This document shows, piece after piece, positions 1 through 11,237 of a DNA stretch of 64,000 nucleotides. The stretch is from Nansenia antarctica. Taxonomy: Eukaryota > Chordata > Actinopteri > Argentiniformes > Microstomatidae. The stretch covers positions 59,191,584 to 59,255,583 of the forward strand of contig OZ022346.1 of assembly GCA_963989245.1 (NCBI GenBank), read 5' to 3'. The notes under the pieces were generated by a model. That model did not search any database. It was not told the origin of the DNA and saw only the letters and a program-made list of their open reading frames with translations. Each line of letters opens with the position of its first letter. Within the stretch, counting starts at the first letter, position 1. Made by a program: the position numbers and the translations under genes.

Positions 1-486
1 TAAATCTGTTTACGTTTAACATTAACACAATCTTTAGTCACCTTTCAAATGACATACCACACCCATTCTTGTGCTAATAATATCTTATTCACACAACCGT
101 CTTTAACATTCTACTTTTGACAGTATCCCATTATGCTTCCTTGCTACAACCAATTTATCGTCACGTTCTTTGTCAATTATCTCACATTCGTATTACGTGA
201 TCCTGTACCTCACAGGATATCACAAACCATATCTTTACAAAATAACACTATAATCTTAATCTCTTATCTCTATTGTCTTATTGACTCAAAGCGTGCTGCA
301 GCTCACGTTTATTCCCAGTTGAACATCTACTCAACTAGCAACTATCTATTTGGGAATATGTAGATAAAATATTACCCTGATTGGAAAATGTTCTGTATGA
401 TGTTGTTATTGTTGTGGACATAATTGCAGTCAAGGGTGAAATTACTCCCGTATACAAAAAATGCCAGTGGAGCTAGAGTAGAAGTA
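1..486. other. AT-rich stretch without recognised gene
   Basis: No convincing exon, RNA gene or transposon end is seen. Short open frames here have no recognisable motif and ordinary AT-rich composition. Confidence 0.5.
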
Positions 487-576
487 GTTGACGCGACGCA
501 GCAGGTGGAGCTTGGACAACGGGAAGTTGACGCAACGTTGATGGCGAGTTGACGCGACGCAGCAGGTGGAGCTTGG
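487..576. repeat. 29-bp direct repeat, two copies
   Basis: The same 29-base string occurs at 487-515 and 548-576, separated by 32 bases that contain a third partial copy (gttgacgcaacg). This looks like a local duplication; no function is evident. The following stretch, 577-897, holds nothing I recognise. Confidence 0.8.
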
Positions 577-897
577 CCGTTAGTCTGTCAACAGTTCTGA
601 AAAGGATGCGGGCATTATTGATGTTATTGTTTATGATCTTAGAGAAAAATGATTGCCTGGCACTTCTTATTTCTAAGTTATAGTTCTGAAGATTCTCTTT
701 ATAGATATCATAGTGGACTTGAAGGTTTGTTTTTCTCCATCTGCGCTCTGCTTTACGACATTCTCTTTTTTGGGTCTTTACGGATGGGGCAGTTCTCCAG
801 GGAGCTTTTTGCTTACCAGAGATGCATTTGGATCTAATGGGTGCAATATCATCAATGGTTTTTGTGATTTTTAAGTTGAAATCGTGTAGAAGGTCAT

Positions 898-1470
898 TTA
901 CTGAGGTTGGAATAGAAGTTTGGGGGGGGGGGGGGGGGCTAGGGAAAAGGCCTGTGTGAACAGTGCACTGGTCTTTTCATTGATATATCGTTTGGAAATA
1001 GTTTTAGACATAGTTTGAATAACAGGAAAGATAGATACGTCAAAGAATATGCAACAGTGGTCAGACAGGGCAATGTCAGTTACGACAACATTTGAAATGT
1101 CTAGGCCTTTGGTGATGATAAGGTCCAGAGTGTGACCTCGATTATGAGTAGGGAGGTTCACATGTTGTTGAAGTTCAAAAACATCTAACAGAACAGAGAG
1201 TTCTTTGGATTTGTTGTCCTCTGAGTTATCTACATGAATATTGAAATCACCAGCAATGATCAGACCATTAAATTCAGTAGTAATGATGGAGAGAAGCTCT
1301 GTAAGTTCATTAAAGAAGCTAGTAGAGTATTGGGGTGGTCTGTATAAAATTATAAAAATAATTCGAGTGGAACATTTAAAAACAACTGAAAGATATTCAA
1401 ATGATAAAAATTCCCCGAAGGAGGATTTCTGTTTGCAGTTAAAACTGTCAATGCAGGTTAGATGACGAAC
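898..1470 (-). mobile_element. LINE endonuclease-domain fragment
   Basis: Reading the minus strand from about 1470 to 898 gives part of an apurinic-type endonuclease/exonuclease/phosphatase domain of a jockey-superfamily (L2/CR1/Rex group) LINE. Visible motifs in order are YRPPQYS, GDFNIHVD (catalytic Asp and Asn) and the late motif GHTLDLI followed by SDH. Nothing of a reverse transcriptase follows. A run of at least 14 G on the plus strand (about 921-938) interrupts the 3' side and gives a poly-proline readout. It is a dead fragment. The family label rests on motifs only. Confidence 0.75.
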
Positions 1471-1474
1471 TGCA

Positions 1475-1541
1475 TTTCCTTATGACAACCTTGGTACTTG
1501 TCAATGACAATAAGATTGAATCTAATCTAATCTAAAATAAA
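1475..1541 (+). repeat. Retroposon 3' tail with (TCTAA)n
   Basis: A short 3'-terminal sequence ends in aatgacaataagattgaatc followed by TCTAA repeats. The same terminus recurs in reverse orientation at 4213-4276, beside a Tc1 scrap. A shared end with a simple tail is what target-primed retroposition leaves. The body of the element is not attached in either copy. Confidence 0.6.
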
Positions 1542-1641
1542 AAAAACATGATTTAACATAATAAATACAAAGGGAGATATCTGTTTTTGCAAAACAACCA
1601 CTCAAATATGTTGTACAGTTTAATCGGGAATCATATTTAAT

Positions 1642-2048
1642 CAGTGGTGTAGTCTAGTTTTTTCTAGTGGGTATACTGTGATTTTTCCCTCCCAGCCTCA
1701 TATCGTTCATTTCGGAACGCCATAAAAAATACATCTGCGTTCCCTGTCTAACGTTATATATCTAACATTACATGTTATAAGGCTGATCTGTGCATGGTAT
1801 AGTGCTGCATTTTGACATATTTCATGTCGCATCTCCCCCCGTTGATGGTATATGACGCTATAGTCAGTCCCAATGCTCCAAAAGTCATGTGCTTCGTGAC
1901 ACAGACGGGGTGAATTTGAAGTGTGAAAGTTCTGTCACAAAACGCTGTTACGTATCCTCGCACATTTTTAAGTGGGTATACGGAAATCCTTGGCCTTTCT
2001 TAGTGGGTATACGGCGTAGCCCTGCGTATCACGTAGACTACACCACTG
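1642..2048. mobile_element. hAT-type MITE with perfect 8-bp TSD
   Basis: A 407-bp element is bounded by 15-bp perfect terminal inverted repeats (CAGTGGTGTAGTCTA) and flanked on both sides by TATTTAAT (1634-1641 and 2049-2056). An 8-bp duplication with CAGTGG-type ends is diagnostic of the hAT superfamily. It carries no transposase; the longest frame inside has no recognisable domain. It has two internal copies of agtgggtata close to the ends, a possible subterminal binding repeat. It is non-autonomous. Confidence 0.92.
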
Positions 2049-2185
2049 TATTTAATTGAATCTGTAATTATTAAACAATACTTGAATGTTATGAAATGTA
2101 TTATCATAAATAATAAGGTGAACACGTTGTCGATACAGTCTGGAACAAAGATATTATACGAGAGTTTCATATTGTTATGTGTTCG

Positions 2186-3339
2186 TTAAGCGGAACTACT
2201 GCGCAGAAATTGACTGGGTGAAATTTTTTTTGTGTACGGCTTATCTCCTGTGTGTATTCTCTCATGGACCTTCAGGTTGAAGGACGTAGTGAAACTCTTC
2301 CCACACTGGGAGCAGGTGTACAGCTTCTCTCCTGTGTGCATTCTCTCATGGTCCTTAAAGTGTCCTGACTGAGTGAAACCCTTCCCACACAGGGAGCAGG
2401 TGTATGGCTTTTCTCCTGTGTGTATTCTCTCATGGACCTTCAAGTGTCTTGACCGAGAGAAACCCTTCCCACAGTGGGAGCAGGTGTACAGCTTCTCTAC
2501 TGTGTGTATTCTCTCATGGACCTTCAGCTTGTCTTGCCTATTGAAACTCTTCCCACAGTGGGCGCACACGTATGGCTTCTCTCCTGTGTGTATTCTCTGA
2601 TTGTCCTTCAGCTTGTCTTGCCTAATGAAACTCTTCCCACACTGGGGGCAGGTGTACGGCTTCTTGCCTGTGTGTATTCTCTCATGGACATTCAAACTGA
2701 TGGACGTAGCGAAACTTTTCCCACACTGGGGGCAGGTGTATGGCTTCTCTCCTGTGTGTATTCTCTCATGGACCTTCAGAGTGTCTTGCCTATTGAAACT
2801 CTTCCCACAGTGGGAGCAGGTGTACAGCTTCTCTACTGTGTGTATTCTCTCATGGACCTTCAGAGTGTCTTGCCTATTGAAACTCTTCCCACAGTGGGCG
2901 CACACATATGGCTTCTCTCCTGTGTGTGTTCTCTCATGGACCTTCAGTTTGATGGACGTAGTGAAACCCTTCCCACAGTGGGAGCAGGTGTACGGCTTCT
3001 CTCCTGTGTGTATTCTCTGATGGTCCTTTAAGTGTCCTGACTGAGTGAAACCCCTCCCACAGTGGGAGCAGGTGTACGGCTTCTCTCCTGTGTGTATTCT
3101 CTCATGGTCCTTTAAGCTTCCTGACTGAGTGAAACCCTTCCCACAGTGGGAGTAGGTGTACGGCTTCTCTCCTGTGTGTATTCTCTCATGGACCTTTAGT
3201 TTGATGGACGTAGTGAAACTCTTCCCACAGTGGGAGCAGGTGTACGGCTTCTCTCCTGTGTGTATTCTCTCATGGACCTTCAGGTTCATGGATGTAGTGA
3301 AACTCTTCCCACACTGGGAGCAGTAGTATGGCCTCTCTC
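2186..3339 (-). CDS. C2H2 zinc-finger gene, terminal finger exon (13 fingers)
   Basis: This is the last coding exon of a poly-zinc-finger, presumably nuclear DNA-binding protein. A splice acceptor (ttttacag) precedes position 3339, so the exon opens directly into a finger, and the open frame upstream to 3448 is intronic. Thirteen C2H2 units follow, joined by TGEKPY-type linkers. Two are damaged: finger 3 has Tyr for the first zinc Cys (YTYSHC) and finger 9 has Asn for the first zinc His (LKDNQRIH). Helix sequences fall into a few sets (TTSxxLKV, NRQDxLKV, TQSGxLKD), a sign of finger duplication. The upstream intron (3340-3440) resembles the intron before the finger exon at 22170, so this is a third member of the same gene family. 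No upstream coding exon is visible here; it may be an orphan exon or have distant exons. Confidence 0.8.
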
Positions 3340-3439
3340 CTGTAAAATTTGGAACATACGCAGGATTATAACAAGATGAGAGCAACAAAGTGGTTCCATA
3401 GGCTTCACAGTGCCATGTAACAACATCTCTGGGGTCTGC

Positions 3440-4212
3440 AGAATACAAGAGGAGAATAGTAAGCAGATTTAAAAAGCAAAATTAATGAATGAAGAATATG
3501 TATAAACATTTAATAAGATAACGAATAAGATAAAAGAAATGAATAAAAATACATTGATAGAAGTGTTAGATTATAACTGTTGCAAAACATGAAGGTTTTA
3601 CAACTTTTTCACTACCGATACCTGGGGCCTCATTTATAAAGCTTTGCGTACCTACGCACCTTTGCAAAGCAAGAATATTTACGTCACCAACATTCGGATT
3701 TATAAAACGGTGCGCACGCCAGTGGAATTTGCAAGTTCCACGCCTGCTTCCCTTTATGAATCATAATCAACTCTGATGTTGCACATGTGAACGAGCGTCT
3801 TGTCCCACCCTTTTTGACGCCCATAGTTGCCTATAATAATAATAATAACTTTGTATTTGTATAGCACTTTTCCTGCAAACATTGCATATAAATGGTCAGT
3901 CAAACGCTCGACAGAACGCGGAAAAAAATACTTTTCACCCAATCAGTCAATTTCCGCGCAACGAACGTTCTCGCCAGACCATATATAACATGTTACAGAC
4001 TGCATCAACAACGGAATCAGTTTAAACTTGATTCGTCCTACAGTTTACCTTATTATTTATGATAATGTCATAACATCCAAGTATTGGTATAATATGTATA
4101 ATAATTACAGATCCAATTAAATATGATTCCCGATTAAACTACAACATTTGAGAGGTTGTTTTGCAAAATCAGATACCTTGCTTTGTAGTTATTATACTAA
4201 ATCATTTCTCTT
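3440..4212. repeat. Intergenic repeats, no gene
   Basis: At 3535-3615 there is a short stretch similar to LINE 3' sequence seen again near 40150-40215. From about 3624 begins a repeat with the terminal motif GGGGCCTCATTTATAAA. The reverse complement of that motif occurs at about 48448-48467, so these look like ends of one unidentified DNA-repeat family. A block at 3834-3890 (aat repeats then tttgtatagcacttttcctg) recurs at 46118-46175. No coding potential is seen. Confidence 0.5.
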
Positions 4213-4449
4213 TTAGATTAGATTAGATTCAACCTTATTGTCATTGAGAAGTACTAAGACAAGGAAATGCAGATGCATTTCATGATCATCGCCCCAGACC
4301 GAGGGCGATTGATGGTTATTTTGTCTTTTTGTCATTTGTTTCTCCTTCTCAACAAGCTGCTTGCTGATGGTCTTGTAGCCCATTCCAGCCTTGTGCAGGT
4401 ATACAATCTTGTCCCTGACTTCCTTATAAAACTTTTTGGTCTTGCCCAT
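4213..4449 (-). mobile_element. Tc1-like transposase N-terminal fragment plus retroposon tail
   Basis: From 4449 downward the frame starts MGKTKKFYKEVRDKIVYLHK and continues with GMGYKTISKQL. This is the start and first helix-turn-helix of a Tc1-family transposase, which binds the transposon ends. It loses similarity after about 45 residues and no catalytic DDE core follows. The last 60 bases (4213-4276) are the reverse-oriented retroposon tail also seen at 1475. It is a dead scrap. Confidence 0.75.
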
Positions 4450-5689
4450 AATGGAAAGGTTAGAATCTGATTGTGACTTGCGTCACGTACATGCGTACGT
4501 AAATCTTCCTGCAAATTTGGGATTTATAAAAAAGGAACGTGGCGTGAAACTGTGCGCACCTCTAAGCACACTGGCACCCATGCGTACGCATAGAAACTGG
4601 AGAAATGAGCAACTGCGACTCCACTGGCAGAAGGATGAAAGAGGAGAAACGCTTTGAAATGGATACCATTTCCACTGACATAAGAAATATTGCCTCTCAC
4701 GTGTTATGAAGCAGTGCACACAAAGGATACGTGCACACTGCACATATCTTATTCGTCCTTGTCCTGTACGCATCACACTATATACTGTACATATATCTTT
4801 ACTGTAGGCTACATTTCATATTGATATTCATGCAAATATATTTACTTTTTGCATTCATATTCATTGCACGTAGCGCGAGGTTGACCACCGTCCGCATTGG
4901 CTTCACAGTAATTGGGCTTAATGTACCTCTTCAAAGGGCGCGAGGCATAGCGCGAGGCTGGACAAGTTGAGCACCGTTCCCGATTCACTGTTCCCGAGTG
5001 CTCAGTGGGTAACGTCACGATAAATCCAATGATTGCAATATCCATACATTGAAGAACATGAACAGGCCCACTGCCTGTAGAGGACAGGAGCTTGATACAA
5101 GGTGGGGACTTGACACGTCTGTGTTGGAGACACTAGCTCAAAGCCCCACTCTCCATCAGTGGAGGCAGATATCAGGACGGGCTCAGTGTAAAGCATGGAA
5201 TGAGGAATGCTATCAAACACATAGGTGTTTGATACCTTTCCTCACTTAATGCCATGCGTTACATACAGTGAGCCTGTCCTCGGATTTATACCTCCACTGC
5301 TCTCTGTGATGGACAATGGGGAGGTGTGTTGTGTTCCAACACACACACCTCCCCAAATTAAACACAAATTAAAAATTATGTTCCCAACCCAGTAACGGCT
5401 ACAGTAACAATACATTTCTGACATGGGTAGTGGGGGAAATACCAGGAACATGATTAAAGCCTAGTTCTCAACTAACAGGGCCTCCCCCTACTACACAAGC
5501 CTAGTCAAGGAACATTGTCATGCACCATGCCAAGTGAATAGCTGTCCATTAAGTAGAATTGCGGTTTTTATTTTATTTTCATGCGCCCCCATTTCAACGT
5601 CTGAAGTCATGTTCATCTATCTTAGTGATGTTGACTTCTACTGTGTAACACTGAACTTGAAACACATCCTTTCTATTTATTCAGATTCA
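4450..5689. other. No gene recognised; contains a 37-nt hairpin
   Basis: No exon or domain is supported. The only striking local structure is the inverted repeat at 5318-5354, listed separately. Sequence at 4500-4640 has tgcgtacg-type motifs similar to the repeat starting near 3624 and may be another end of that family. Confidence 0.45.
5318..5354. repeat. Near-perfect inverted repeat (hairpin)
   Basis: GGGGAGGTGTGT at 5318 is answered by ACACACCTCCCC ending at 5354. Pairing continues inward through TGTGTT against AACACA with one bulged base and only CC left as a loop. The stem is about 17 bp. No terminator context or gene end is nearby, so function is unknown. Confidence 0.75.
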
Positions 5690-6410
5690 GATTTTTTTTT
5701 AATCTTTATTTTATACAGGTAAAAAACACATTTTCAAGTGTGACCTGTTCCACCACAAACAACTATCCACCACAAACAAATACAATACAAAACCTGGCCT
5801 ACAGAGTCTAAAACTACATAGTCTAAAACTAAAACTAGTCTAAAACAATCTAAGATAATCTAAAACTAAACTAAAACTAAAAACCTAAAACTAGACAGCT
5901 ATAGAGCTAGGGACGGGGAGGGGTCAGCAATGGGCAAAAGGTAAGGTCAAAGTCAGTTGCAAGAACAAATCATGGACTCGCACTGTATGTCTCTCAGCAA
6001 GAGTTTGAAACTGGAAAGAGGGATCAGATGACTCAGTTTCAGACTCTGCTGTAAAGAATTCCAAGAGGAACGCCCTTTTGCCTTTCATGGTCCGGACCAA
6101 GGGGATGGAGTATGTGATGTCCTGTGTGCGAAGGCCGTAGACGGATTGCTTGCGTGACAGGTGGTTAGAAAGGTAGGAGGGGAGCAGACCAAGGATGGAT
6201 TTGTAAATGAAAATATACCAGTGAAGGGTTCGGCAGATAGAGAGATGACCAGTTAACCAGAGAGTATAGCACACAGTGATGCATAAGGGGTTTACAGCCT
6301 GTTATAAACCTTAACGCGCCATGGTAAACTGCATCCAGATGTTGAAGAGAGGTAGCAGAGGCATTCATGTACAAGACATCACCGTAGTCCAATAGAGGCA
6401 GAAAGGTGGC
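5690..6410 (-). mobile_element. LINE 3' portion (RT C-terminus), frameshifted
   Basis: On the minus strand from about 6392 the translation reads LDAVYHGALRFITG, the conserved C-terminal region of reverse transcriptases in L2/CR1-type fish LINEs. The match then moves to a second frame around 6170-6270 (LHWYIFIYKSILGLLPSYLS), so at least one frameshift is present. Non-coding 3' sequence follows to about 5690, where it ends beside a run of T. It lies in what would be the 5' flank or an upstream intron of the multi-exon gene at 6683. Confidence 0.75.
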
Positions 6411-6682
6411 AGCAACCGGACGTTTTCTTGCAGTTATTGTCCCAGTCAGCAGTTTGGTTTGCAGCTGTATAAAAGGCGTTGCACATATTACAAACTATAT
6501 AAAAACACATGAAATTGAGTAAGCAGGGATACAAACATAATGATGGTTGGAATTGCAGCATCACTGATACAAGGGCAATGTTGAGTCTGATGGGGGGCAC
6601 TAATACATAGCTATTAGTAATGCTTGTATTTTCTCAGTGACAATTTTGCTGAAGATTAGTTGTTCAACTTTCTGTTCCACAG

Positions 6683-9269
6683 AGGAAGGAGGACTCTTCC
6701 GATTTCTGCAACGGCATCCTGCGCTTGAAGTAGACGGACAATTTGTTTTTGTGAAACGTGAGTTATGGCTCTGATTGACAACTTGGTCGCGGCTCAACAA
6801 TCTTAAAAAAAATAAACCATTTAGACGTTTTGCGATACACAACATTTTACTCTGAGTCTTTTAAATGTATGATAAAACAAGACTCTTAATAAACGTATAT
6901 TTATTTAACTTATAATAAATACTTTTTGTTTTCCTAAATGCTGTACAGAAATGGCTAGAGCGTACTGCATGCGCCAACAGACAATGTCTGAAGACAACCT
7001 AAACAAGTATGTTCCTATCATTGCCAATTACTGCTATTGTAATGCTGGGTATGAAAACAATCTGAAAACATGGACTTTGTGTCATATGTGTACTTATATA
7101 AGCTTATATTGAGCCCTGTTCTATTGTCATCTTGTGTGCTATTTGTTCACCAGTTGTTCCTCTGGAGCGAAGAAGTGCAGGCGTTGTGGTGCACTGATCC
7201 AGAAGGAAGTCGCATGTTCATCAGGTGCTGCTCTCCTTCCCTTTAAAACCATCATACAAAACAGTCATATTTCTATGTGGTCAGTTGCTTTACTGAACAG
7301 TCAGGGTAGAATGTTCTTTGTCCACTATACTAGTTGTTTTGTTCTTTTGTTTGTAGTTCTTCTGTTTTGGAACATTGACCGTTATGTTTGCCTCATAGAA
7401 TGAGAGAGGTCTACTTACTCTCCCACTACATGGTAGGAATTAAACCTGTTGCCCTGCACAGGGAGTGGAGTACACCAGCAGGAGGTGCTGGAGCAGCCTG
7501 AGGGTGGCCAGTTCTCTATGGACCCCCCTGTAGATGGCCTGGTTGACCTGCAGGACGGCAGCTTCCAGTCAGCCTGTGACACCAGCGTCCACATCGCACA
7601 GGTGCCTCCAGACCAGCAGGAGGTGAATCGCGGCACGGACAAGCTGCTCTCCCAGCCGTGGGAAGAAGGGACGTGGCAGGATGGCAACGGTGTGGCGGCC
7701 GTATGCAAGGAGCCCTCCGCCCAGGCCAGCTTCTCTCTAGACGTGGAGCTGGAGAAGCACTGCCAGAGTGGAGTGGAGGCTAACCAGCACCAGCCTTCCA
7801 TCCAGGACCAGGGCAGGTAAGGGACAGGATGGAAGCACCCGGGGAGGCTGGTGGTGGTAGGAAACGGAGGATGGGCTCATTGTAATGCATGAAATGGTAA
7901 TCCTTGTCAGTGGGCCACTGGAGGCAGAAATCGGAGGGCGGCCTCACTAACGCAGGAGATAAAATGGAATCATAATACCCTTGCCTTTTCCTGCTGACTC
8001 CTCATCATAATCCATCATAAGTGTGACCCCCCTTTAATCATAAATTATCAGTTTAGGGGGAATTTCAGAAGTAGTTTTTAGTTGGATTGTTTTTTAGTTT
8101 GTTTGTCCTTGTTTTGCCACAAGTCGAGTGGGTAATAGCTGAAGAATACTGATTTATGCATTGAAACATATACTTAATTTTTCTATTTGAGAGTGCTGGT
8201 CTTATTATTTACTAGGTGTGTAATTCCCCCAGTAGGAGTGAGGGCCCACCTGAGACCCTGATGAATGTGCTGCAGGTCCTGGAGGGAGACTACAGAGACA
8301 TGAGGGGGAAGGTCCTCTCAGGGGTGCCCCTGGACCAGCTCAAACCTCTGTCTGTGGACTCCCGGGGGATCACCACCGGCACCCGCTACACCCCTGCACA
8401 GGTTAGCTAGCTCCCGCAGGTATCAATTCTGAAATAACATTTTAGTGTGGGGGTGTGTGTGTGTGGGGGGAGGCTGAAATCTAGGTAGGTAGAAATCTGA
8501 GGAGTGGTTCCAAGCGGTAGTATATTGTATAGGAATTTGTCATAGGAGGTTGCAGTTGGTGGCATCAAATCAAGGCATAAAGTCCTCTGTTCATTCATAC
8601 ACAAATAGTCAGTACCTCAGTCATAATAATACTTTCTTATTATTTACAAAACGCATATACAAGTATAATCTCAGTCTCAATTCTAACAGGAGGGTCCAAG
8701 TGGGAGAGGTCCAATTACCCTCCCCAAGGCAGAAGGCAGCACAGCTGTGAAGGCAGTCACCCGTGAGCCCCAGCAGAATGGGACCAACCGTGGGAACAAG
8801 CCAGGTAAACACAGTGGGGCAGTAAAACCTCAGCATTCACATTTATTTATTTGATTTATTCATCAATTGGAGAAATTGAGAATTCTGATTCTCTACACTT
8901 GTAACTCACCCACTCGCAGGGGGAGTAAGAGGGGAAGACGTCAACTCCAGCGAGGCATGGTTTGATGCTGAGGAGGACCTGGGACCTGCAGAAGCAGCTG
9001 TGAAGACTGAGAGTCTGGCCATGGTAGTGGAGAAGACAGAAGAAGGTTAGTACTGGAATGGGGATAAAGCTCTGAAGCCCAAAAGATTCAAAGATGTTTT
9101 GAGTTTCAAATAGTTTCGTGTAATATGCACCATTTCACACTTGTATTTGGTGTTTTTGTGTCTTTTAATTGAATGAATTGAATTAATGAATTTGATTAAT
9201 TTAGGAACCTTAAAGGAGTGTCATCGCTCCTTCCTGTGTGTCACAGACCTACCCAACCATGTGACCGAG
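6683..9269 (+). CDS. Unnamed multi-exon host gene, eight in-phase exons, 3' part missing
   Basis: Eight exons can be read with AG/GT borders and fully compatible phases: 6683-6757, 6949-7006, 7154-7224, 7462-7816, 8233-8401, 8690-8804, 8920-9045 and 9205-9269. Together they give about 340 residues without a stop. Features in order: GLFRFLQRHPALEVDGQFVF in exon 1; a CxxC pair (KCRRCG) in exon 3; a long Gln/Glu-rich stretch in exon 4; a helical segment with LEGDYRDMRGKVLSGVPLDQ in exon 5; an acidic WFDAEEDL in exon 7; and FLCVTDLPNHVTE in exon 8, which fits the first strand (RNP2 region) of an RNA-recognition motif. Nothing completing the RRM is found; retroelement-like sequence begins about ten bases after exon 8. 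An acidic WFDAEE segment before a C-terminal RRM reminds me of RBM44-type proteins, but this is from memory and unchecked. Upstream exons are also not identified. It could be an intact gene with more distant exons or a truncated one. Confidence 0.65.
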
Positions 9270-10139
9270 GTAATGTCTCTGTTACGTCCACTCCTCCCTC
9301 AGATGTAAGACTAGGGAGGAGGGAGGACTGCAACATAGCCTGTGTACAAGCACTGGTGAAGCAACTGACCGTGTGTGTGGTGCTCAAACACTGTCAGACC
9401 GACAACAAGGTGTACCTTAAAGAAAAGGATTTATTTGCCACTAAATAATAATAATAAAGTGAAAAACATGGACATACAAATATACATGAAACAGGGGGGG
9501 GAAGGATAATCCAAAAACTAAACCGAGGAAAATAAACAGAGGGTAGGAAGGGAGGGAGAAGGCTGCGAACGGTGTCACAATAAAACCACAGCCCTATGCT
9601 TCCCTACAACTCTAATCTAGCATATCTACCTAGGTACAGAACTGCTAACTAATCTACCCGGAACCTAAATCTAACTGCTACAAAGGATGAGTGACATCCG
9701 CTCGTTCTTACCTAGTGTGTTTAGACAAACAGTTACCTACGTGATGTGATGTAAACCCCAGGGTATCTTACCTAGCCCTCTCCCATGATAAGGCAACCGG
9801 GGACCATAGGTAACTCAAACAAACACTAGACAGACACATGTAGCAACCAACTAATATACTAACAAAACAGAATGAAACAGAATGAAACAGAATTGACTCA
9901 GAATAGAATAGAATAGAATAGAATAGAATAGAATGAAAACATAACCTCACCCCTCTAACCTACACAAGTAACAAACAGCCACATATATAGGGAACAGGTA
10001 GACAGGTGATTGGTTGACAGGACAGGAACACAGGTGGACTTGATGATGGATGATTAACAGGGAGACAATCAAGGGATCACGAACACCTGGGAGAGAGAGA
10101 GAGACACACAGACACAAACACAAAGCAAAAACAGATCAC
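9270..10139. repeat. LTR-like or unknown repeat; (AATAG)n microsatellite
   Basis: From 9279 the sequence starts TGTTACGTCCACTCC, as an LTR might, but no matching second copy or inverted end is found. At 9900-9936 there is a perfect AATAG/GAATA tract. A TATA-like tatatatag lies at about 9986-9994. No gene is supported. The open stretch ending QALVKQLTVCVV (about 9349-9410) has no phase-compatible splice with the upstream gene. Confidence 0.45.
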
Positions 10140-10732
10140 CGTAGGTGAGGATGCTCTCCACTGCGCCGCGGTAGAAGGCCACCAGTATCTCCTGCTTGTT
10201 GTGTTCCTTCCTGAGGACTCTCAGGATGTAGAGCCGCTGTTGTGCCTTCTTGATGGTGGCTGTTGTGTTGTTCTTCCAGGACAGGTCATCCTGTATGTGC
10301 ACCCCCAGGAATCGGAGGGTTGAGACTCTCTCCACGCTCTCTCCGTCGATGAGCAGGGGCTGGATCTCGGACTTTTTCCTCCTGAAGTCCACGATGATTT
10401 CCTGGGTCTTTGACTTGTTCAGCAGCAGGTTGTTAACCTTGCACAGCTTGCTCAGTTGCTCTACCTCATCCCTGTACGCCGCCTCCCCCCCCCCCCGAGA
10501 TGCAGCCCACCACGGTGGTGTCGTCTGCAAACTTTACGATGGAGTTGCTGGGGTGGACGGGGGTGAAGTCGTAGGTGTAGAGGTTGTAGAGGATGGGGCT
10601 TAGCACGCAGCCCTGGGGGGACCCAGTGCTGAGTCTGAGGGCTGTGGAGGTGTGGGAGCCCACCCGCACCCTCTGGGGGCGGTCGGTCAGGAAGTCCTTG
10701 ATCCATGCACATATAGAGTGTGATAGTCCCAG
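10140..10732 (-). mobile_element. LINE reverse-transcriptase fragment, frameshifted
   Basis: Reading down from 10732 gives the palm of a jockey-superfamily RT: LGLSHSICAWIKDFLTDR, then STGSPQGCVLSPILYNLYT, then the catalytic KFADDTTVVG. A run of ten C on the plus strand (10488-10499) shifts the frame immediately after. The protein continues as AAYRDEVEQLSKLCKVNNLL and ends near 10140. It is truncated at both ends. Closest visible relative is the longer LINE copy at 25800-30960. Confidence 0.85.
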
Positions 10733-10739
10733 GTAACTC

Positions 10740-10810
10740 AAAAATGAATGAATGGTCTTTATTGTCATTGATATAGTACAGGTACCAAACAACGAAATTT
10801 GGGAGGGGGG
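10740..10810 (-). mobile_element. LINE 3' terminus, split from its body by the Gypsy insertion
   Basis: This is the extreme 3' end (minus strand ...GTTTGGTACCTGTACT...CAATGACAATAAAGACC with an ATTC-type tail) of the LINE family also seen at 25800, 36087, and 55322. Its upstream part resumes at 15426, directly after the right LTR of the Gypsy element, so both belong to one copy. Confidence 0.85.
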
Positions 10811-10990
10811 TGTGGTATTCTGTAGTAAGAAAGTAGTTAGGAAAGAATGAGACCGGTAGACACGCAGCTGCTATTCACTTCGCACGTTTATTCAACTCCT
10901 CTTAACATCCGGAAGTGCATACATCACTTCCGTCACTGCATACATCACTATCATACTAGCGCCCACTGGCGGTATAAACAGGACACAACA
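10811..10990 (-). repeat. Gypsy-A 3' LTR
   Basis: 180-bp LTR beginning tgtggtattctg and ending acacaaca on the plus strand. No difference from the copy at 15246-15425 is seen. Confidence 0.95.
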
Positions 10991-11237
10991 TTTCCCCCTT
11001 TCTTAAAGGAATTACAGTACTCCAAGAATGCAATATTCTGTAGACTGGTGTCAGTACAATTGAAATAAAATGAAAACTAAGGAAATGAAAATGAATGAAT
11101 CAGCAGAATGAATAACAACAATTAACAGTTTATGACAGTGAAACATGAAATGAACATTCACTTTTGTCATTGCATTGTAGGACCTTTTTGTGTACTAAGT
11201 TAGAACCGTGTTCTATCCTACCCTTGTAGTACGTTCT

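Noticed and set aside
2373..3031. Long open frames antisense to the zinc-finger exon (also at 47010-47672)
   Set aside because: They are shadows of the 84-bp finger repeats; the repeated SPVCILSWTF-type translation has no independent support.
7415..7801. 128-residue frame antisense to exon 4 of the unnamed gene
   Set aside because: The sense strand has matched splice sites and phases; the antisense frame has none.
9290..9448. A ninth exon of the gene at 6683-9269
   Set aside because: The candidate acceptor at 9300-9303 gives an immediate in-frame stop, and other acceptors give stops or the wrong phase.
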